A stretch of 38,251 nt of DNA from NCBI RefSeq assembly GCF_947036855.1, contig NZ_CAMQRY010000008.1:1-38251 (forward strand), written 5' to 3'. A model generated the notes under the pieces. It was not told the DNA's origin, searched no databases, and saw nothing but the letters and a program-made list of their open reading frames with translations. The position numbers and the translations under genes were made by a program. Origin of the DNA: an uncultured Clostridium sp. (GTDB lineage Bacteria; Bacillota; Clostridia; Clostridiales; Clostridiaceae). Below are positions 1-7,912 of this stretch, in pieces; within the stretch, counting starts at the first letter, position 1; every line of letters begins with the position of its first letter.

Positions 1-675
1 TGGTTTTACCACATCTGGTTTTTTATCTCCATCTGTACTTGGCTTTATTGGTTTTTTATATTTATTTTCTGTAAAAATATCTATATTCAAATTTTTATTA
101 TTTATAACTTTTGGAATTTCGCTAATTGGAATCTCTTTTCCATTAACTGTAACACTAATAATCTTTGTTCCTTTATCTATAGTAGGGTATTTTATCTTAC
201 TTCCCTTTTCCCCTAAACTTTTTTCAGTTATAATCTTTCCATCCTTATTATGTACTTTCACAATTGCTGTATAGTCTACTAGCTTAACTATATAGTCAAT
301 AGTTATATCTTTATCCCCTAAAATTTGTGGAACCTTATATTCTTTAACTTCTTTACTTGTTAAATTTTCACCATTCACTCGTATACCTATAATCTTATAA
401 CCTATTGGAGCATATCCACTTGGTAAATTTGTTCTCATTCCAGTTATGCCCTGAAAATACTCATAATTTAGAATTTTCCCACTAGTTGTAACTATATTTA
501 CCCTTTCCGTTACATAGTCAAACCAAAAAGGATTTATATCTTCTTTTATATTTTCACTTATATTTTTTGTGCTTAATAACAAAAGATTATTATCTTTTCT
601 TTTATTAAAATTACTATTTGGAATTAAGCTTATAAGTCCAATTCCTACTGCAGCAGTAATTATTATTTTCTTCAT
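1..675 (-). CDS. Exported or surface-anchored repeat protein, 3' end outside window
   Basis: Reading from an ATG at 675 the frame stays open to the left edge, giving 225 codons without a stop. Residues 1-20 (MKKIIITAAVGIGLISLIP) are a lysine-led hydrophobic stretch that fits a signal peptide or N-terminal anchor. Two related segments of about 60-70 residues follow, near 53-125 and 130-195. Each has a GKI start, a GxKII.(I/V).VNG core and a D-I-T/N-I-D strand, so they look like tandem beta-rich repeats. A Lys/Pro/Asp linker begins near residue 203, as in wall-associated proteins. A good promoter lies just upstream (717-745). The family was not identified; a secreted adhesin-like or cell-wall-binding role is inference. 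The C-terminal part, where an LPXTG motif or enzyme domain would be, is not visible. Confidence 0.75.
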   Translation of the reverse strand, partial: MKKIIITAAVGIGLISLIPNSNFNKRKDNNLLLLSTKNISENIKEDINPFWFDYVTERVNIVTTSGKILNYEYFQGITGMRTNLPSGYAPIGYKIIGIRVNGENLTSKEVKEYKVPQILGDKDITIDYIVKLVDYTAIVKVHNKDGKIITEKSLGEKGSKIKYPTIDKGTKIISVTVNGKEIPISEIPKVINNKNLNIDIFTENKYKKPIKPSTDGDKKPDVVKP

Positions 676-716
676 ATTATTTTACTACCCCAATTCTTAA
701 TAAATTTTATATTGAA

Positions 717-745
717 AGTATAACAAAATAATTATGTTTCCTCAA
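717..745 (-). promoter_or_regulatory. Sigma-A-type promoter for the exported repeat protein
   Basis: On the minus strand TTGAGG (740-745) is separated by exactly 17 nt from TATACT (717-722). This is about 40 nt upstream of the ATG at 675. Spacing and hexamers fit the vegetative consensus. Confidence 0.6.
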
Positions 746-850
746 TTTATACGAGTTATTATATTTTTATCCTATAATATTACTTTTTTTTTAGTTTTTT
801 TTATAATATTATTAAATTAACATCACACTATTAATTTCTCTTACTAAATT

Positions 851-890
851 AAAAAAAGTTATTTTAAATTAATAAATTTAAAATAACTTT
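851..890 (-). terminator. Intrinsic terminator after the 42-aa gene
   Basis: A perfect 16-bp inverted repeat (855-870 with 875-890, 4-nt loop) is followed on the minus strand by a run of seven T. It starts about 10 nt after the stop of the small minus-strand gene at 901-1029. The T run is on the minus strand only. Confidence 0.75.
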
Positions 891-900
891 ATACTATATT

Positions 901-1029
901 CTATAAATTTCCTGATCCAGATGGTTGGTTACCATATCTAGTTGGAAGTACTCTTCCTTCTTTTTTATTATTTTTAGCTTTTTTTTCAGCTAAAAGTTTT
1001 TTCATTATTTCTAAATTTTTATTACTCAT
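901..1029 (-). CDS. Small basic protein, 42 aa, unknown
   Basis: An ATG at 1029 is preceded by AGGAG with a 5-nt gap and opens a 42-codon frame ending in TAG. A strong terminator follows about 10 nt later, so this is a complete single-gene unit. The protein is very basic in its first half (MSNKNLEIMKKLLAEKKAKN), probably one amphipathic helix. The tail, GRVLPTRYGNQPSGSGNL, is Gly/Pro/Ser-rich and probably flexible. There is no cysteine, membrane segment or signal peptide. A possible extended -10 (TG-N-TACAAT) lies at 1062-1070. It is transcribed divergently from pdxS. I do not recognise the family; gene-like signals support that it is real, function is open. Confidence 0.6.
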   Translation of the reverse strand: MSNKNLEIMKKLLAEKKAKNNKKEGRVLPTRYGNQPSGSGNL

Positions 1030-1156
1030 AATATTCTCCTACTGCTATGTATTTTATAGTAATTGTAACATAATCTATTGATAATTTACATAAAAAAATA
1101 TCTATAAAACTATCTAATCTCCCTTATATCAAAACTGTACCCAAACATTTTCATAT

Positions 1157-1185
1157 TTGGAAGTTAACTGGTAATTTTATATTAT
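1157..1185 (+). promoter_or_regulatory. Promoter of pdxS
   Basis: TTGGAA (1157-1162), a 17-nt spacer, then TATTAT (1180-1185), about 28 nt before the ATG at 1214. Typical vegetative promoter geometry giving a short leader with no riboswitch-sized structure. Confidence 0.6.
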
Positions 1186-1213
1186 AGAAAAAATAATATT
1201 GGGGGTTATATTA

Positions 1214-2071
1214 ATGGATAGAATAATTTGTGAAGTTTCAGATAACTTAAGGGGCAGAGTTATTATGGATGTTACTACTGTAGAAGAGGCTAAAATTGCA
1301 GAGGAAGCTGGTGCTGGAGCTGTTATGGCACTTGAAAGAGTTCCATCTGACATAAGAAAAGAAGGTGGAGTTGCTAGAATGTCAGACCCATATATGATTA
1401 AACAAATTCAAGCAGCTGTTTCAATTCCTGTAATGGCAAAAGCTAGAATTGGACACTTTGTTGAAGCTCAACTTTTAGAAGCAATAGATATAGATTTTAT
1501 TGATGAGAGTGAAGTTTTAACACCTGCTGATGATGTATATCACATAGTTAAAACTGACTTCTCTGCTCCATTTGTTTGTGGTGCAAGAAACCTTGGTGAA
1601 GCTCTTAGAAGAATTAATGAAGGTGCTAAAATGATAAGAACTAAAGGTGAAGCTGGAACTGGAGATATTGTAGAAGCAGTTAGACATATGAGAGCTATGA
1701 ATGAAGATATTGCTTGTCTTAAAAATATAGATGGTGCTGCTTTAACTAAACTCGCTACTGATTATAAAGTTCCTGTAGAGCTACTTACTTATGTTAAAGA
1801 AAATCAAAAATTACCTGTAGTAAATTTTGCTGCTGGTGGAGTTGCAACTCCTGCTGATGCTGCTTTGATGATGCAACTTGGTTGTGATGGAGTTTTTGTT
1901 GGTTCTGGTATTTTCAGATCTGAAAATCCTGCTATAAGAGCTAAAGCTATTGTTCAAGCTGTAGAAAGTTATAATGATAAAACAAAAATTGCAGAAGTAT
2001 CAATGAATCTTGGAAAATGCCTTGATAGCATTCCTGCTGCGACACTTGAAATAAAATATGCAGGGCGTTAA
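1214..2071 (+). CDS. pdxS: Pyridoxal 5'-phosphate synthase, PdxS subunit
   Basis: PdxS builds PLP from ribose 5-phosphate, glyceraldehyde 3-phosphate and ammonia in the DXP-independent pathway. The 285-aa product matches the family end to end: IMDV (phosphate site region), [19 protein letters not shown] with Lys76 and RTKGEAGTG with Lys144. These two lysines correspond to K81 and K149 of the Bacillus enzyme with a constant offset of five. A TTG at 1199 is in frame, but GGGGG lies about 8 nt before the ATG at 1214 and the family alignment favours 285 aa. The C-terminus ends EIKYAGR. PdxS normally works with the glutaminase PdxT, usually encoded next to it, but a terminator follows directly and no pdxT is in the window. 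Confidence 0.95.
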   Translation: MDRIICEVSDNLRGRVIMDVTTVEEAKIAEEAGAGAVMALERVPSDIRKEGGVARMSDPYMIKQIQAAVSIPVMAKARIGHFVEAQLLEAIDIDFIDESEVLTPADDVYHIVKTDFSAPFVCGARNLGEALRRINEGAKMIRTKGEAGTGDIVEAVRHMRAMNEDIACLKNIDGAALTKLATDYKVPVELLTYVKENQKLPVVNFAAGGVATPADAALMMQLGCDGVFVGSGIFRSENPAIRAKAIVQAVESYNDKTKIAEVSMNLGKCLDSIPAATLEIKYAGR

Positions 2072-2084
2072 TTTTATATAAATC

Positions 2085-2124
2085 AAAGGACAATCATACT
2101 TTTAAAAGCGTGATTGTCCTTTTT
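2085..2124 (+). terminator. Terminator of pdxS
   Basis: A 12-bp stem (AAAGGACAATCA with TGATTGTCCTTT), extended by weaker pairs, then a T run. It starts 13 nt after the pdxS stop codon, so pdxS is monocistronic. Confidence 0.8.
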
Positions 2125-2143
2125 CATATTGTTTTTTACTTTT

Positions 2144-2180
2144 AAAAGAGCTATATACAAATTAAATCTGTATATAGCCC
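2144..2180 (-). terminator. Terminator of the NSS transporter operon
   Basis: Arms 2148-2159 and 2169-2180 (GAGCTATATACA type, one G-U pair) form a hairpin with TTTT on the minus-strand side. It lies 14 nt after the stop codon of the small subunit gene and faces the pdxS terminator. Confidence 0.7.
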
Positions 2181-2193
2181 TTAAATTCAAATT

Positions 2194-2313
2194 TTATTTT
2201 TGTGTACTCTTTTCTTCTTTACCGCCTTTTAAAAGCATTGTAAGTGTAACAATCAACCCACCCCAAAGGACTATTGCTCCAATTAAAAAGAATATTATTG
2301 ATGTAGTTGTCAT
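2194..2313 (-). CDS. MetS-like small subunit of NSS amino-acid transporter, 39 aa
   Basis: This 39-codon gene starts 17 nt after the permease stop codon with GGGGG about 10 nt before its ATG. The product is one membrane helix (SIIFFLIGAIVLWGGLIVTL) followed by a charged tail (KGGKEEKSTQK). That architecture, and the position directly after an NSS permease, match the MetS-type small subunit of methionine/alanine importers (MetP-MetS). There the small membrane protein is needed for transport or for permease stability. It is co-transcribed with the permease and ends at the shared terminator. Identification rests on architecture and context; substrate is not deducible from the sequence. Confidence 0.8.
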   Translation of the reverse strand: MTTTSIIFFLIGAIVLWGGLIVTLTMLLKGGKEEKSTQK

Positions 2314-2330
2314 AATATAAAAGCCCCCTT

Positions 2331-3896
2331 TTACTTACCTGTATCATCTTTTGAACCTATAAATTCTACATTTTCATCTGAATCATTTTCTTTTTCTTCA
2401 AGTTCTTCAAAATTATCTATCTTTTCATTCTTCCATGGTTTTTTAGAAATTAATAATGCAGCAACAATACCAAGCCCTATAACTGACCATCCAAATGCAA
2501 AAAGTTCAGATAATTGATATCCACCATATGGTGTTTTAATTTCTATAATAATATTTTGAACTATCATATATATAAGAATTGCTGGTGTAACAAACTTAAT
2601 ACATACATCCCACCATTTTCCAATCTTAAAGTTTGATACTGAATTTGCATGTTCGCGAAGTTTTGTAGGTGTAACAATCCATCCAATTAATATAACTTCT
2701 AATAATCCAACTGTAACAATTCCATAGTTATTAACAAAAGCATCAACAATATCTAAAATATAAAGCCCTGCTCCTGTTGCAAATATAGAACTCATTGCTG
2801 CTCCTATAAGACACATTACTGTAACAACTTTTTTTCTACTCCATCCAAACTTATCTCTAAATGGTGCTGATACTGCTTCTGTAAGAGATACTGAAGATGT
2901 TATTCCAGCAAAAATTAAGCATAAGAAGAATAATGCACCAATAAAATTACCTATTGGTCCCATAGCACTAAATATCTGCGGGAATGCCACAAAAGCTAGT
3001 CCTATTCCACTTGATACAACTTCTGAAACTTCAACCCCTTGAGCTGTAGCCATAAATCCAAGAATTGCAAAAACTGCTATTGCTGATAAAAATTCAAATC
3101 CACAGTTTGCGAAAGCTGTAACAAACGCACTATTATTTATATCTGCCTTTTTAGGTAAATAACTTGAATAAGTCATCATAATTCCAATTGCAATACTTAA
3201 TGAATAGAAAACTTGTCCATAAGCTGCAACCCAAACTGACGGTTCAAAAACCATATCCCAATCTGGAGTAAATAATGTATTAAGTCCTTTTGCTGCTCCA
3301 TCTAATGTAACTGCTCTAATTGCAATTATAATCATAATAATAACAAGTGTTGGAAGTAACACTTTATTTAATTTTTCAATTCCTTTTTTAACGCCCTTAT
3401 AACAAACAACCCAATTTATCATCCATATAAGAGCCACTCCTAAAAGTACATACCACACAACTCCACCAATCTCAAATGGTGATGCTGATAATTTTAAAAA
3501 CTCATTATGGAAAAATGCATTTGCATCATTTCCCCAACTTTTTTTAAAACTAAGCACAAAATAATTCATTGACCATGCAATAATAACTGAATAATAAGCA
3601 ACTATAATAGCTGAAGTAATTGTTGGCCACCATCCAAGCCATTCCCATTTCTTAGAGGCTCTAGCTACTGCAAGTGGTGTTGAACCTCTATATTTATGTC
3701 CCATAGAATACTCAAGAATCAATAATGGAATTCCTGCTGTAAAAATAGCAAAGAAATATGGTATCAGGAAAGCTCCACCTCCATTTTCATATGCTACATA
3801 CGGAAATCTCCATATGTTTCCAAGCCCAACTGCTGAACCTATAACTGCAAGTATAAAACCTACTTTTGATCCCCATTGTTCTCTATTTTCACTCAT
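2331..3896 (-). CDS. Sodium:neurotransmitter symporter family (NSS) amino-acid permease
   Basis: A 521-aa, roughly 12-helix Na+-coupled permease. Helix 1 carries the family signature GSAVGLGNIWRFPYVAYENG, with the unwound glycine-rich stretch that binds Na+ and substrate in LeuT. ITSSVSLTEA in helix 8 fits the Na2 region. The C-terminus is a Glu/Asp-rich cytoplasmic tail (EELEEKENDSDE). The start ATG has a perfect AGGAGG. The adjacent 39-aa MetS-like gene suggests a MetP-type importer for methionine, alanine or related neutral amino acids, but this is by context. The 240-bp upstream region shows no SAM riboswitch or T-box core. Confidence 0.9.
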   Translation of the reverse strand: MSENREQWGSKVGFILAVIGSAVGLGNIWRFPYVAYENGGGAFLIPYFFAIFTAGIPLLILEYSMGHKYRGSTPLAVARASKKWEWLGWWPTITSAIIVAYYSVIIAWSMNYFVLSFKKSWGNDANAFFHNEFLKLSASPFEIGGVVWYVLLGVALIWMINWVVCYKGVKKGIEKLNKVLLPTLVIIMIIIAIRAVTLDGAAKGLNTLFTPDWDMVFEPSVWVAAYGQVFYSLSIAIGIMMTYSSYLPKKADINNSAFVTAFANCGFEFLSAIAVFAILGFMATAQGVEVSEVVSSGIGLAFVAFPQIFSAMGPIGNFIGALFFLCLIFAGITSSVSLTEAVSAPFRDKFGWSRKKVVTVMCLIGAAMSSIFATGAGLYILDIVDAFVNNYGIVTVGLLEVILIGWIVTPTKLREHANSVSNFKIGKWWDVCIKFVTPAILIYMIVQNIIIEIKTPYGGYQLSELFAFGWSVIGLGIVAALLISKKPWKNEKIDNFEELEEKENDSDENVEFIGSKDDTGK

Positions 3897-4100
3897 AAAA
3901 TCGCCTCCTTTTTTTCTTTTTAACCTTGTAAATATTTTACAACACTTTTCACCCCCACTTCTTCCAAGTCCAATATTTTAACAATCTAATTATTTTAATG
4001 CTTTTTATTTAACGATTTGCTTATTTTGAAAATGTTATCTTTATCAATATCGTAAAATTCATTTTTTCACTCACCTAGTTTTTATTATTTTAAAATCAAT

Positions 4101-4139
4101 AAAAAAAGATGAAATGCATAAAACTGCACTTCATCTTTT
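4101..4139 (-). terminator. Terminator of the flippase gene
   Basis: Hairpin GATGAAGTGCA/TGCATTTCATC in minus orientation (one G-U pair, 6-nt loop) followed by a long T run. It begins inside the flippase stop codon, so the gene ends exactly at its terminator and is separated from the NSS operon. Confidence 0.8.
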
Positions 4140-5605
4140 TACTTTCCAAGTTTTGATTTTATTCTACTAAGTATTGGATTTGCAACAACAAGAAAACTAT
4201 CATCCTTTATTATTAAAAGAATTAAGAAATAAACTCCCCCACAAATTACTGATGCTATTATAAGCTCTATAAATCCATCAGTCACTATATATTTAACTCC
4301 ATAAACTATTGGAATAAATATAAGTGAAACTACTAAATACTTATAAATTGCTTTTCCATAAAGTTCAATCTTAATTTTTAAAACTTTAGTAATGTATAAA
4401 TACTGACACATTATAACAAATATATTAGCAACTCCTGTGCTAAGTATTGATGTATTAACACTAAAGTAACCTGTGTATATTAATATTATATTTAAAACGA
4501 TATTTATAAATCCACCAGTAAATAGCATTGCAACTTGATTTCTCTCTTTTCTATAAACATATAAAACTTGATTACTCGCAATCTCACCATAGGCAAGTGT
4601 AATCATATAAATTCCAAAACAAGCTATAACTCCAAAACCTTCTGTATATTGACTTCCTGCATAAAGTGTTAATATCTCGGTTGAGAATAAAATCATTCCC
4701 ATAACAGCAGGGAAAATCAGCATAAAATAAATTTTAGTAACCTTATTCAATAAATTTAGATAATCCGTCTTATCTTCTTTTTCTATATAACTATGTAACC
4801 TTGGTGCTATTGCCTGAACAACAGACATCATAAATGTATTTAAAACACCCATAATCCCCATACCAACAACATAATAACTAAGTATTACACCACCACTAAA
4901 ATATCCAAGCATATATACATCTGACTGTGTGTACAATACATTAGCATTAGATATAATAACAACAAAGAACATGGGAATTATATGCTCTGCAAATTTTAAA
5001 TTTTTAAATGAAAACTTAACATTTCTCTTAATATATAAGAAACTAAACACACTTCCACCAAGTGCTACTAAAGCATTTAAATATACATATGTTTTAAAAT
5101 CTGATGGATTTCTAACTAAAACAATAATAGCAATAAAATATGCTCCTCTCACAACAATTGTTTTAAGTGTTATAAATCCAAAATTCTCTAAAGCCTCATT
5201 CATCCAATCTATTTGAAATACATTAAATAAAAATGGAATATTTAAAATCATACAAATCCAATATACATTTGTACCCTTAAATCCAACAGTTAAAACTAAA
5301 ACAAATATAACAAGTGCTAATAAATTACTTATAAGCGTTATTATAAAAAATGATGTGAATTTTGAAGAAACTGCCTCTTTATCATGCTTTATCTTACTTA
5401 TCTCTCTAACACCATATTGAAATATCCCAAATGCTCCAAACATTAAGAAATATGATGATATACTTTGTGCATAATTTAAATCTCCAATCTGCTCTGGTAA
5501 AAGAACCCTCATAACATAAGGTCCTATTAATATTGGTAAAATTACCTTAAATAAATTTAGAACTATCCTAAATATACTATTTTTATATAGCGACTTTTCT
5601 TGCAT
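4139..5605 (-). CDS. Polysaccharide flippase (Wzx/RfbX type, MOP superfamily)
   Basis: The 488-aa product is almost wholly hydrophobic, with about 12-14 membrane segments. The N-terminus has the flippase pattern (SIFRIVLNLFKVILPILIGP, then VMRVLLPEQIGDLNYAQS), in which a conserved Gly-rich loop follows helix 1. Such proteins flip undecaprenol-linked sugar units across the membrane for capsule or wall polysaccharide. The start has AAGGGGAT about 7 nt upstream. No glycosyltransferase or polymerase gene is adjacent, so the linked glycan is unknown; it stands alone between two terminators. A MurJ or MATE drug exporter role is less likely, because the length and N-terminal pattern fit the Wzx group better. 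Confidence 0.85.
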   Translation of the reverse strand: MQEKSLYKNSIFRIVLNLFKVILPILIGPYVMRVLLPEQIGDLNYAQSISSYFLMFGAFGIFQYGVREISKIKHDKEAVSSKFTSFFIITLISNLLALVIFVLVLTVGFKGTNVYWICMILNIPFLFNVFQIDWMNEALENFGFITLKTIVVRGAYFIAIIVLVRNPSDFKTYVYLNALVALGGSVFSFLYIKRNVKFSFKNLKFAEHIIPMFFVVIISNANVLYTQSDVYMLGYFSGGVILSYYVVGMGIMGVLNTFMMSVVQAIAPRLHSYIEKEDKTDYLNLLNKVTKIYFMLIFPAVMGMILFSTEILTLYAGSQYTEGFGVIACFGIYMITLAYGEIASNQVLYVYRKERNQVAMLFTGGFINIVLNIILIYTGYFSVNTSILSTGVANIFVIMCQYLYITKVLKIKIELYGKAIYKYLVVSLIFIPIVYGVKYIVTDGFIELIIASVICGGVYFLILLIIKDDSFLVVANPILSRIKSKLGK

Positions 5606-5742
5606 CTTATATCCCCTTGTAATTTTTATCTTAAGTAAATTTTTATATAATTATTTTTAATTTTTTTCCTATTAATTTTTATAATTCATCTATTAGTTTA
5701 TTCAATTTTCTAACTTCTATCACATTCTTGATATACTAAGTT

Positions 5743-5751
5743 ATTATACCA
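5743..5751 (-). promoter_or_regulatory. Extended -10 element, likely flippase promoter
   Basis: On the minus strand TGG-TATAAT gives a perfect -10 with the TG extension. The -35 is poor (GTTTTG at 17 nt), as is usual for extended -10 promoters. Confidence 0.45.
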
Positions 5752-5916
5752 TCTATTCCTCATTCCAAAACCTTATATCATTAATCAATAATTTTTATAC
5801 AATTATAAAAATTGGTATTTATTTATTAACTTATTATCTATTTTCTCAATATAATGCAAATATCAATTAATTATTATCAATTTAAATATTAAATTTGTAA
5901 TTATACATTTCCTCAT

Positions 5917-5943
5917 AAAAAAAGAGAACCATTTCTGGCTCTC
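5917..5943 (-). terminator. Terminator of the rRNA methyltransferase gene
   Basis: An 8-bp stem (5924-5931 with 5936-5943, one G-U pair in the minus RNA) with a 4-nt loop, then TTTTTTT on the minus strand. It is 18 nt after the stop codon. Confidence 0.8.
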
Positions 5944-5961
5944 CATTAAAATCTTATTAAA

Positions 5962-7326
5962 TTATTTTTTCTCTATAACAGCTACACACTCAATATGTGG
6001 TGTGTGTGGGAACATATCAACTGGTTGAATTTCAACAGTTTTATATCCTTTTTCTTCAAGAATAGCTAAATCTCTAGCTAGTGTACTTGGATCACAACTT
6101 ACATATACAATCTTCTTAACATCTGAACTTGTAATTGCTTCTAAAACTTTTATGTCACAACCTTTTCTTGGTGGGTCAAGCATAATAACATCAGCATTTA
6201 CTCCATCATTTATAAGTTCTTGTATTACAACTTCTGACTCACCTAAAATAAACTCAGCATTATCAACATTATTTATTTCTGCATTTTTGTTTGCATTCTC
6301 GATAGCCTTATCTATTATTTCAATACCATAGACTTTCTTAGCCTTCTTAGAAAGGAATAATGTAATTGTTCCTGTTCCACAGTAAGCATCTATTACAGTC
6401 TCTTCTCCTTGTAAATCAGCATACTCTAAAGCCTTACTATATAAAATTTCAGCTTGAACAGGATTTACTTGGAAGAATGACTCTGGTGATATGTTAAATT
6501 TAAATTCTCCAATAGAGTCAGAAATAATATCTTCTCCCCATAAAGTTATATTTTCATTACCTAATATAACATTAGTTTTTTCAGAGTTGATATTTTGAAC
6601 AATACTCTTAATTCCATCAATATTATCAGTAATAGTCTTAATGAATTCCTCTTTATAAGGTAACTCTTTACCATTAGTAACAATAACAACCATAACTTCA
6701 TTACTAGTAAAGCCTCTTCTAACCATTATATGTCTAACAATTCCCTTATCATAATATCCACCATTAACATTATAAACCTTAACATCATGCTCTTTAAGCC
6801 AAGCTTTAGTTAAACCTATAATTTTATCAGCAGTTGCATCTTGTATAATACAACTTTCCATATCAACAATATCATGACTTCTAGCAGCAAAGAACCCAAT
6901 ACTAACTTCTCCATTGTTTATACCAACTGGAAGCTGTACTTTATTTCTATATTTATCTGGATTCTCCATTCCTATAGGAAGTTTAACTATACTATCATCA
7001 AGCTTACCAATTCTACTCATACACTCTTTAACTCTATCAAATTTAAAATCTAATTGAGATTCATATGAATAATGTTGTAAATTACATCCACCTGAAACTT
7101 TATGATTACATTTCTTTTCTACTCTATTTGGAGCTTTTTCTATTATTTCCATTACTCTTCCGAAGGCAAATTTTTTCTTTACCTTAACAATTTTAACATT
7201 AACCTTTTCTCCAGCTAATGCACCTTCAACGAATATAGGGAAGTTATCATTAACTTTTGCAACTCCTTCTCCTTCGTATCCTTGTGAAATTATATCTAAA
7301 ACGTATTCTTTATTCTTTTCTATCAT
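5962..7326 (-). CDS. rlmD: 23S rRNA (uracil-5-)-methyltransferase, RlmD/RlmCD family
   Basis: This SAM-dependent enzyme makes 5-methyluridine in 23S rRNA (U1939 type, possibly also U747). An N-terminal TRAM domain spans about 3-62. The central part has [10 protein letters not shown]. The Rossmann part carries [10 protein letters not shown] (SAM), MLDPPRKGC and the nucleophile motif [13 protein letters not shown]. The start is the ATG at 7326, with GGTGAG about 6 nt upstream; the in-frame GTG at 7332 would leave no room. The iron-sulfur site is unusual: E. coli RlmD uses C-X5-C-X2-C and a distant fourth Cys, but here the order is Cys73-X4-Ser78-X2-Cys81 and Cys159. One ligand is therefore replaced by serine and the spacing is shorter. 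Some Gram-positive relatives may lack the cluster, so activity is still expected. Confidence 0.9.
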   Translation of the reverse strand: MIEKNKEYVLDIISQGYEGEGVAKVNDNFPIFVEGALAGEKVNVKIVKVKKKFAFGRVMEIIEKAPNRVEKKCNHKVSGGCNLQHYSYESQLDFKFDRVKECMSRIGKLDDSIVKLPIGMENPDKYRNKVQLPVGINNGEVSIGFFAARSHDIVDMESCIIQDATADKIIGLTKAWLKEHDVKVYNVNGGYYDKGIVRHIMVRRGFTSNEVMVVIVTNGKELPYKEEFIKTITDNIDGIKSIVQNINSEKTNVILGNENITLWGEDIISDSIGEFKFNISPESFFQVNPVQAEILYSKALEYADLQGEETVIDAYCGTGTITLFLSKKAKKVYGIEIIDKAIENANKNAEINNVDNAEFILGESEVVIQELINDGVNADVIMLDPPRKGCDIKVLEAITSSDVKKIVYVSCDPSTLARDLAILEEKGYKTVEIQPVDMFPHTPHIECVAVIEKK

Positions 7327-7416
7327 TTGCACTCACCCATCATTTTATATTTTATATTTTAATCATTAAATTCTAACATAGTTAGAACCTATTTTACAAC
7401 AAACAACTTTCTTTTC

Positions 7417-7767
7417 TTACTTAATAACAAAACTTGAACAACTTGTATCACCTTTTACACCAGAAAATATCTGTATAGCATTTTTTCCACACTCACCATA
7501 CTTATTATAGCTGCATGTATTAGCTGAACATGATACTGCTGGATGTGCTGGTGCACCATCAAACACTTCTTGACTTACAAGCCCTACATAATTTGTATTA
7601 AAAATATTTTTCACATTATTAGTAAGGCTATCCTCTGAATAAGTTGCACAATGTGTTTGCTTCTCATCACTAGCTCCTACCCCTTTAATATGTATCTTAT
7701 TTGCTTGACATAAACCTCCTGCATTACTAGCACAAGTTCCTGCATTACAAACTAAATTATTTGGCAT
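7417..7767 (-). CDS. Protein with two DUF1540 (cysteine-rich) domains
   Basis: The 116-aa product is an internal duplication. The first unit has Cys7, Cys12, Cys20 and Cys40; the second has Cys80, Cys85, Cys93 and Cys110. Both follow C-X4-C-X7-C-Xn-C with the flanking pattern CNAGTC / CSANTC and a KIHI / AIQI strand. This four-cysteine unit is typical of DUF1540 proteins, which are common in clostridia and of unknown function; metal binding is a reasonable inference. The chosen ATG at 7767 has AGGAG 9 nt upstream; a TTG at 7776 is in frame but too close to the AGGAG. A 10-bp inverted repeat (7794-7826) and a possible structured leader with terminator (7883-7997) lie upstream. Confidence 0.85.
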   Translation of the reverse strand: MPNNLVCNAGTCASNAGGLCQANKIHIKGVGASDEKQTHCATYSEDSLTNNVKNIFNTNYVGLVSQEVFDGAPAHPAVSCSANTCSYNKYGECGKNAIQIFSGVKGDTSCSSFVIK

Positions 7768-7793
7768 AATAAACAACTCCTATATGTTTTTTA

Positions 7794-7826
7794 TTTTTCT
7801 ATAATAGTTTTCTCCATATAGAAAAA
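7794..7826. repeat. 10-bp inverted repeat upstream of the DUF1540 gene
   Basis: TTTTTCTATA (7794-7803) and TATAGAAAAA (7817-7826) are perfect complements around a 13-nt centre. The repeat sits 27-59 nt before the DUF1540 ATG, where an operator or promoter would be. There is no T run, so a terminator is unlikely. Confidence 0.5.
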
Positions 7827-7882
7827 TTTAATACATACAAAATATTGCCTATTTATTTATATTTTCTATTTCCATAAAAAAT

Positions 7883-7912
7883 AAAAAAGCACCAGTTCAA
7901 TGAATTGGTGCT
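7883..7912 (-). terminator. Terminator between pyk and the DUF1540 gene
   Basis: The hairpin AGCACCA...TGGTGCT (7888-7912) is followed by six T on the minus strand. pyk already has its own terminator at 8119-8150, so this one must end something transcribed from about 7.9-8.1 kb: a separate RNA or an attenuated leader of the DUF1540 gene. Confidence 0.7.

Larger units (their letters stand above)
5606..5961. other. AT-rich intergenic region between rlmD and flippase
   Basis: This 356-bp stretch has no credible gene. It holds the rlmD terminator (5917-5943) and a likely flippase promoter with an extended -10 on the minus strand (TG-N-TATAAT, 5743-5751). That promoter would give a leader of about 130 nt. 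The rest is A/T runs. Confidence 0.6.

Noticed and set aside
1199-1213. TTG start five codons upstream of the chosen pdxS ATG
   Set aside because: It would overlap the GGGGG ribosome site, and the lysine positions line up with the Bacillus enzyme at a constant offset either way.
2114-2320. Plus-strand 68-codon frame
   Set aside because: It lies across the pdxS terminator region and is antisense to the MetS-like gene, with no ribosome site.
3897-4100. SAM riboswitch or T-box upstream of the NSS permease
   Set aside because: No conserved core of either class is visible in the 240-bp spacer.
7327-7332. GTG start for the rRNA methyltransferase
   Set aside because: It overlaps the GGTGAG ribosome site; the ATG two codons later has correct spacing.
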